Shown piece after piece: positions 60,794 through 64,000 of a DNA stretch of 64,000 nucleotides. The position numbers were made by a program, and so were the translations under genes. This DNA is from Antedon mediterranea (taxonomy: Eukaryota; Echinodermata; Crinoidea; Comatulida; Antedonidae). The first letter of the stretch is position 1; each line of letters begins with the position of its first letter. The notes under the pieces are model-generated. The model was not told the origin of the DNA. It was given only the letters and a program-made list of their open reading frames with translations, and searched no databases. The stretch is from NCBI RefSeq assembly GCF_964355755.1, contig NC_092679.1:4466001-4530000 (forward strand), written 5' to 3'.

Positions 60794-61834
60794 GTGTGAA
60801 TCTACCAAATAGAATTTATTTCATCAAAGCATCAAAAGGAATAAAGAGATTGAGAAATGTGTAAAATCCTAAGTTGATACATTGGCCTACTTACTGTATG
60901 TAATCAATAATATGATATCAATAACTGATAATAGTAATACCAATCTTTGCATTTTATCAATTAGCAAATATTACCAATCTTTGAACCCACCTGTGAAGTT
61001 GAACACTGCAAACAACCAATGATAAACAAGTGCAAACATTATTAATATGAGCCGGTGTTGAAATGGTGTGTAAAACTATGTTCTTACCATATATGGTAAA
61101 TGACATGCTGTTTTAAAGTTTGATGACCTTGCGAATTAATGTCAGCAAACTCGTTTTTTTGGAAACGAACAAGGGGTAATAGTGTTTTAACACTATGGCT
61201 AACTGCTATTTTGTTGGGCCCAAAGTTGTCTCCTTAAACTAGGGTTTTACATTATACATAAACTCGATTTGTCAAAAATTGAACATTTTTTTTAAAATTT
61301 TACTTCCTTGGTAAGATAATATAAAATTAAAAATAGGATAAAAAATACAAATAATAATATCGCAAAATTTAAAATACCGCATTAAAAAGTTCGTTTGGAA
61401 TGTATAGTATAAAATGTGAATTGTTTAATTAAGTGGTCTAATTCTGCCGGATTTGTTTTGCGAAATTTGTATGAACAAACTAAAAACAAAGGCCTACTTC
61501 TACTCATCAAAACTTTTAATCTCCTTGCTATAAACTCCGCAATGCATTATACAGCAACAAAAACAAGGAAATTAAAAATAATTAAACCAAAGTAATAAAA
61601 TGAATGAGGACAGTTGTGTGGATTACTGTGGTAGTAGATTTTTCAAGGTTTGATTCTAATTACATAATCTTTTTAAATAATTATAGAGTTCTTAGGCCTT
61701 GGATTTGATGGTCTATTGAACCTCTGTAGGCAATCAACAGTGCTGAATGATGAGATTGTTTACTCAAAAGCAAGTCCAAGGGTATCAGCTTCTGTATTTG
61801 TACTACTGTAAATGTATTCATAACCAATTGGTAT
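60794..61834. other. AT-rich non-coding stretch
   Basis: No exon or transposon end recognised. ATAGTGTTTTAACACTAT (about 61178-61195) is an 18-bp palindrome. Confidence 0.4.
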
Positions 61835-62543
61835 TGACTGCCAAGAAAATACCGTATTTTATACGGTATTTTTTGAATACCGTATTTATACCATATTTTG
61901 TTGGCAGCAGAAACTGCGCTCATAACAAAAATACCGTATTTTCCCCACAAAATTTGTGGATAAAATACGGTATTTACAAATTTATACCGTATTTTTTGTA
62001 CCCTTTTCTGCTGCCAATAAAAAATACCGTATTTTTTTTCACCTGCGACATTATTTTCTGTCGCTGTCAGCTGTTTTACACACGTGTATACTATAGATAT
62101 ATTCGGCGAAAATGTGGAGCAAAGACGTCACAATATTTACTATATAAATATGTGTGGAAAAGGAGGGGGTGGGGAAGCTAAAATTTCCGGCCAACTAAAA
62201 AGTAATAAAAGGAACAACCACAACTAACAAAATGAAGGAATAGACTTGTCTCCAAAGCAAGTAAACTCAAAGAAGCTGAAGAGCCTGCAAAAGCAGTACA
62301 ATAACTCGGGGAGGGAACAAATTACTTCTCTATCACTAGGGCTATAGGCTGTTGAAAGTGAGACGTAAAACTTCCTTTACTGCGACTTTTAAGTATTGAC
62401 CAAATAAATGAATGGCAATTTGGGTAAAAAGGATGAAATTTAACACGACCACCCAAGAAGTATTGTTAGCAGAAACGGGGTACTAAAAAATACGGTATAA
62501 AAAATACCGTATTTTTATACCGTATTTTGAGCAGTTGCAGCAG
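61835..62543 (-). mobile_element. ATACGGTAT-palindrome element (copy 2, inverted)
   Basis: Reversed, it follows copy 1 (19222-20015) through GTACCCCGTTTCTGCTAACA, CTTCTTGGGTGGTCGTGTTA, the unique middle, CACAAATTTTGTGG and the TTGGCAGCAGAAAC modules. Ends: GACTGCCAAG at the left and GCAGTTGCAGCAG at the right, roughly inverted versions of CTGCTGCCAAC. The 144-codon frame across it (61747-62181) is repeat translation. The outer left tail of copy 1 (..AGAAACAGGG) is missing here. Confidence 0.75.
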
Positions 62544-62932
62544 AAAAAAAAATTATTGTTTTAATAATTATATGATTAATAAATAATTAAAAATAAAAAG
62601 GCCCTCTTAATTTGGAAACATTACCAATTGGTCTAATTTGAAAATAGGTCTAGATGCAGAAGCTATGACAACGTAAATTGGAGTGGCCGAGAGCTTGTAT
62701 TTTGTGAGAATTTAAGAAGTAGCTTCTATCGCTTTTAGTATTGTTAAATTAGGAGCACCGTGTGATAATGATGATTTTCGTCGTGCATAGCATCTAATCA
62801 AAAATATTTTCATGCTTGTATAGAGACAAGGTAATTCATTCAGGCTGGCAACATCGAAAAAAAAAAAAATATAGATAGAGATAGATAGAGTATTTTCAAA
62901 AAAATTATAGTAAGAACACATAAACCTCACTC

Positions 62933-62966
62933 CTGAGGATGATCAAAGTGTATTGATCGAACCGTC
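62933..62966 (+). ncRNA. Hammerhead-like motif, CTGAGGA-stem-GAACCGTC
   Basis: CTGAGGA (62933-62939) matches the CUGANGA core. GATCAA (62941-62946) and TTGATC (62953-62958) form a stem II with a short loop. GAACCGTC follows where GAAAC-GUC is expected. One core position (A to C in GAAA) is changed, so catalysis is unlikely. Such motifs occur in Penelope-like elements and other retroposons; no such element's protein is nearby. Confidence 0.35.
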
Positions 62967-63485
62967 AAGAAACTCAACAATTCTTTTCAGAACTATGCGG
63001 TGTCATAAATAACACATAAACCTGTAATAAAAATGTCTGGTTCTATAAAAAAAAAGACATATACACATAAATTGCAGACATGTGACAATTGCACCACAGC
63101 AGGTTATCAATGGTTCTTGTATAATAATACTGAACAAACCACTGAAACACAAAAGAGTTGTGATGAATCACCAGATATCAACCATCAATGATCACAAGGG
63201 CCACTTCATTATCCTAACATCACAATCTGATTGGCTGAGAGAATATTATCTTAACTTTGTTTTTGAATTGAGTTATCCTGTCAATGGTTAATTGATTCAA
63301 CAGGATCATTTAGTGTCATCCCCATTGACAAGGTGGTTTGTTTTTAGTTCATCAATCATTATACTAGATAACTACCAAACAGAATAGTACTTTGCTCTTG
63401 TAAAATGCAAACATAACTATATCACAAGAAGTTAGTCAATATTATGATCATTGTTCTATTTCTAAAGATGAATGATAATTGACTG

Positions 63486-63613
63486 TGTTCACACGCACTA
63501 GAGTTTACTTCGTTCTATGCAAGGATGTAAGCCAAACCAATCATCATCCAAACTGTCGCTTGTGATTGGTAAATTCAGTCACGTTATGTCAATGCGTCGC
63601 GACCGAATGGAAA
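63486..63613. mobile_element. Possible MITE, GACGCA type (copy C)
   Basis: Left GTTCACACGCACTAGAG with ATGCAAGGATGTAAG and AACCAATCA; right TGATTGGTAAATT, ATGCGTCGCGACCG and GGAAACC. AACCAATCA/TGATTGGT are inverted, and the end theme recalls 4197-4310 and 16728-16834. Weak. Confidence 0.35.
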
Positions 63614-63678
63614 CCAAGCTTTAAGCTGATCCAAAGCATATTCATGAAATATCCAATGTACTGAAAGTGCTAGTTAAT

Positions 63679-63754
63679 TCTATTACGTATCGTTAACTCT
63701 ATTACGTATCGTTAACTCTATTATGTATCGTTAACTCTATTATGTATCGTTAAC
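63679..63754. repeat. 19-bp tandem repeat, four copies
   Basis: TCTATTACGTATCGTTAAC twice, then TCTATTATGTATCGTTAAC twice, without gaps. GTTAAC is palindromic. The C-to-T change in two adjacent copies fits CpG decay followed by duplication. Confidence 0.93.
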
Positions 63755-64000
63755 CTATCAGAGTTTAACAGAAGTACATTGGAGTTATATTGATGTGATG
63801 ATTTAAATCAATGTGAATAGAACCATGATAGAACAGAGTTAACTCCAGTACGTATGAGCATACTACTTGTGTAGCAGGGCTTTGCTTTCATTCATTTTCA
63901 ATAGTGTAGGTTCATTCTGAAAAATAAAACATCTACAGGCCTAAAAACAAGTCTGTTAGAATTTAGGTTGTTACTATTCCTAAGACATTTGTAGCAATAA

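Noticed and set aside
61747-62181. 144-codon frame resembling one near 19.8 kb
   Set aside because: The similarity is explained by the two copies of the same palindromic DNA element; no domain, and low-complexity Tyr/Phe/Ile composition.

Overview
The window is AT-rich, repeat-laden animal genomic DNA. No operons, ribosome-binding sites or long ORFs are visible. It contains the 3' end of one recognisable gene, and everything else I can support is non-coding: MITE-like elements, foldback elements, retrotransposon tails, a broken retrotransposon domain, minisatellites and short duplications. A marine invertebrate is likely, probably a deuterostome such as an echinoderm or hemichordate. The reasons are the style of the gene tail, a DIRS-type RNase H remnant, LINE tails ending in AAATAAAT-type runs, and many TAGGCCTA and TACAGTA words. 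This assignment is an impression, not a proof.

Layout. Positions 2-499 (+) are the last coding segment of a ZFP36/TIS11 (tristetraprolin, butyrate response factor) family RNA-binding protein; its CCCH zinc fingers lie upstream of the window. Positions 500 to about 1740 look like its 3' UTR, with a canonical TTATTTATT AU-rich element and several TATTTAT cores, the sequence class this family binds. From 2 to 17 kb the DNA is richer in CpG words: paired CGCGCG units (3.4, 5.9, 9.6 and 15.1 kb), six of the seven TGACGTCA palindromes I found, and a 403-bp inverted-repeat element (11.43-11.83 kb) whose interior is almost wholly GATATC palindromes. Two minisatellites follow (about 100 bp at 16.2 kb, 20 bp at 20.0 kb). 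The second is interrupted by an ATACGGTAT-rich element that recurs inverted at 61.8-62.5 kb. A frameshifted DIRS-like RNase H fragment lies at 23.2-23.6 kb (-).

From 24 to 64 kb I see no convincing exon. This part holds further copies of a 0.55-kb TTAA-flanked MITE (also at 8.9 kb), a 785-bp foldback element made of ATTCAAAACATTTC-type repeats (48.9-49.7 kb), tRNA-derived SINE heads, LINE tails on both strands, and local tandem duplications at 38.3, 48.5, 52.8 and 63.7 kb.

The one functional link I can suggest is between the gene and its own 3' UTR: a decay-promoting RNA-binding protein with binding sites in its own message, as known for vertebrate members. Small exons or non-coding RNAs in the gene-poor stretch cannot be excluded by eye.
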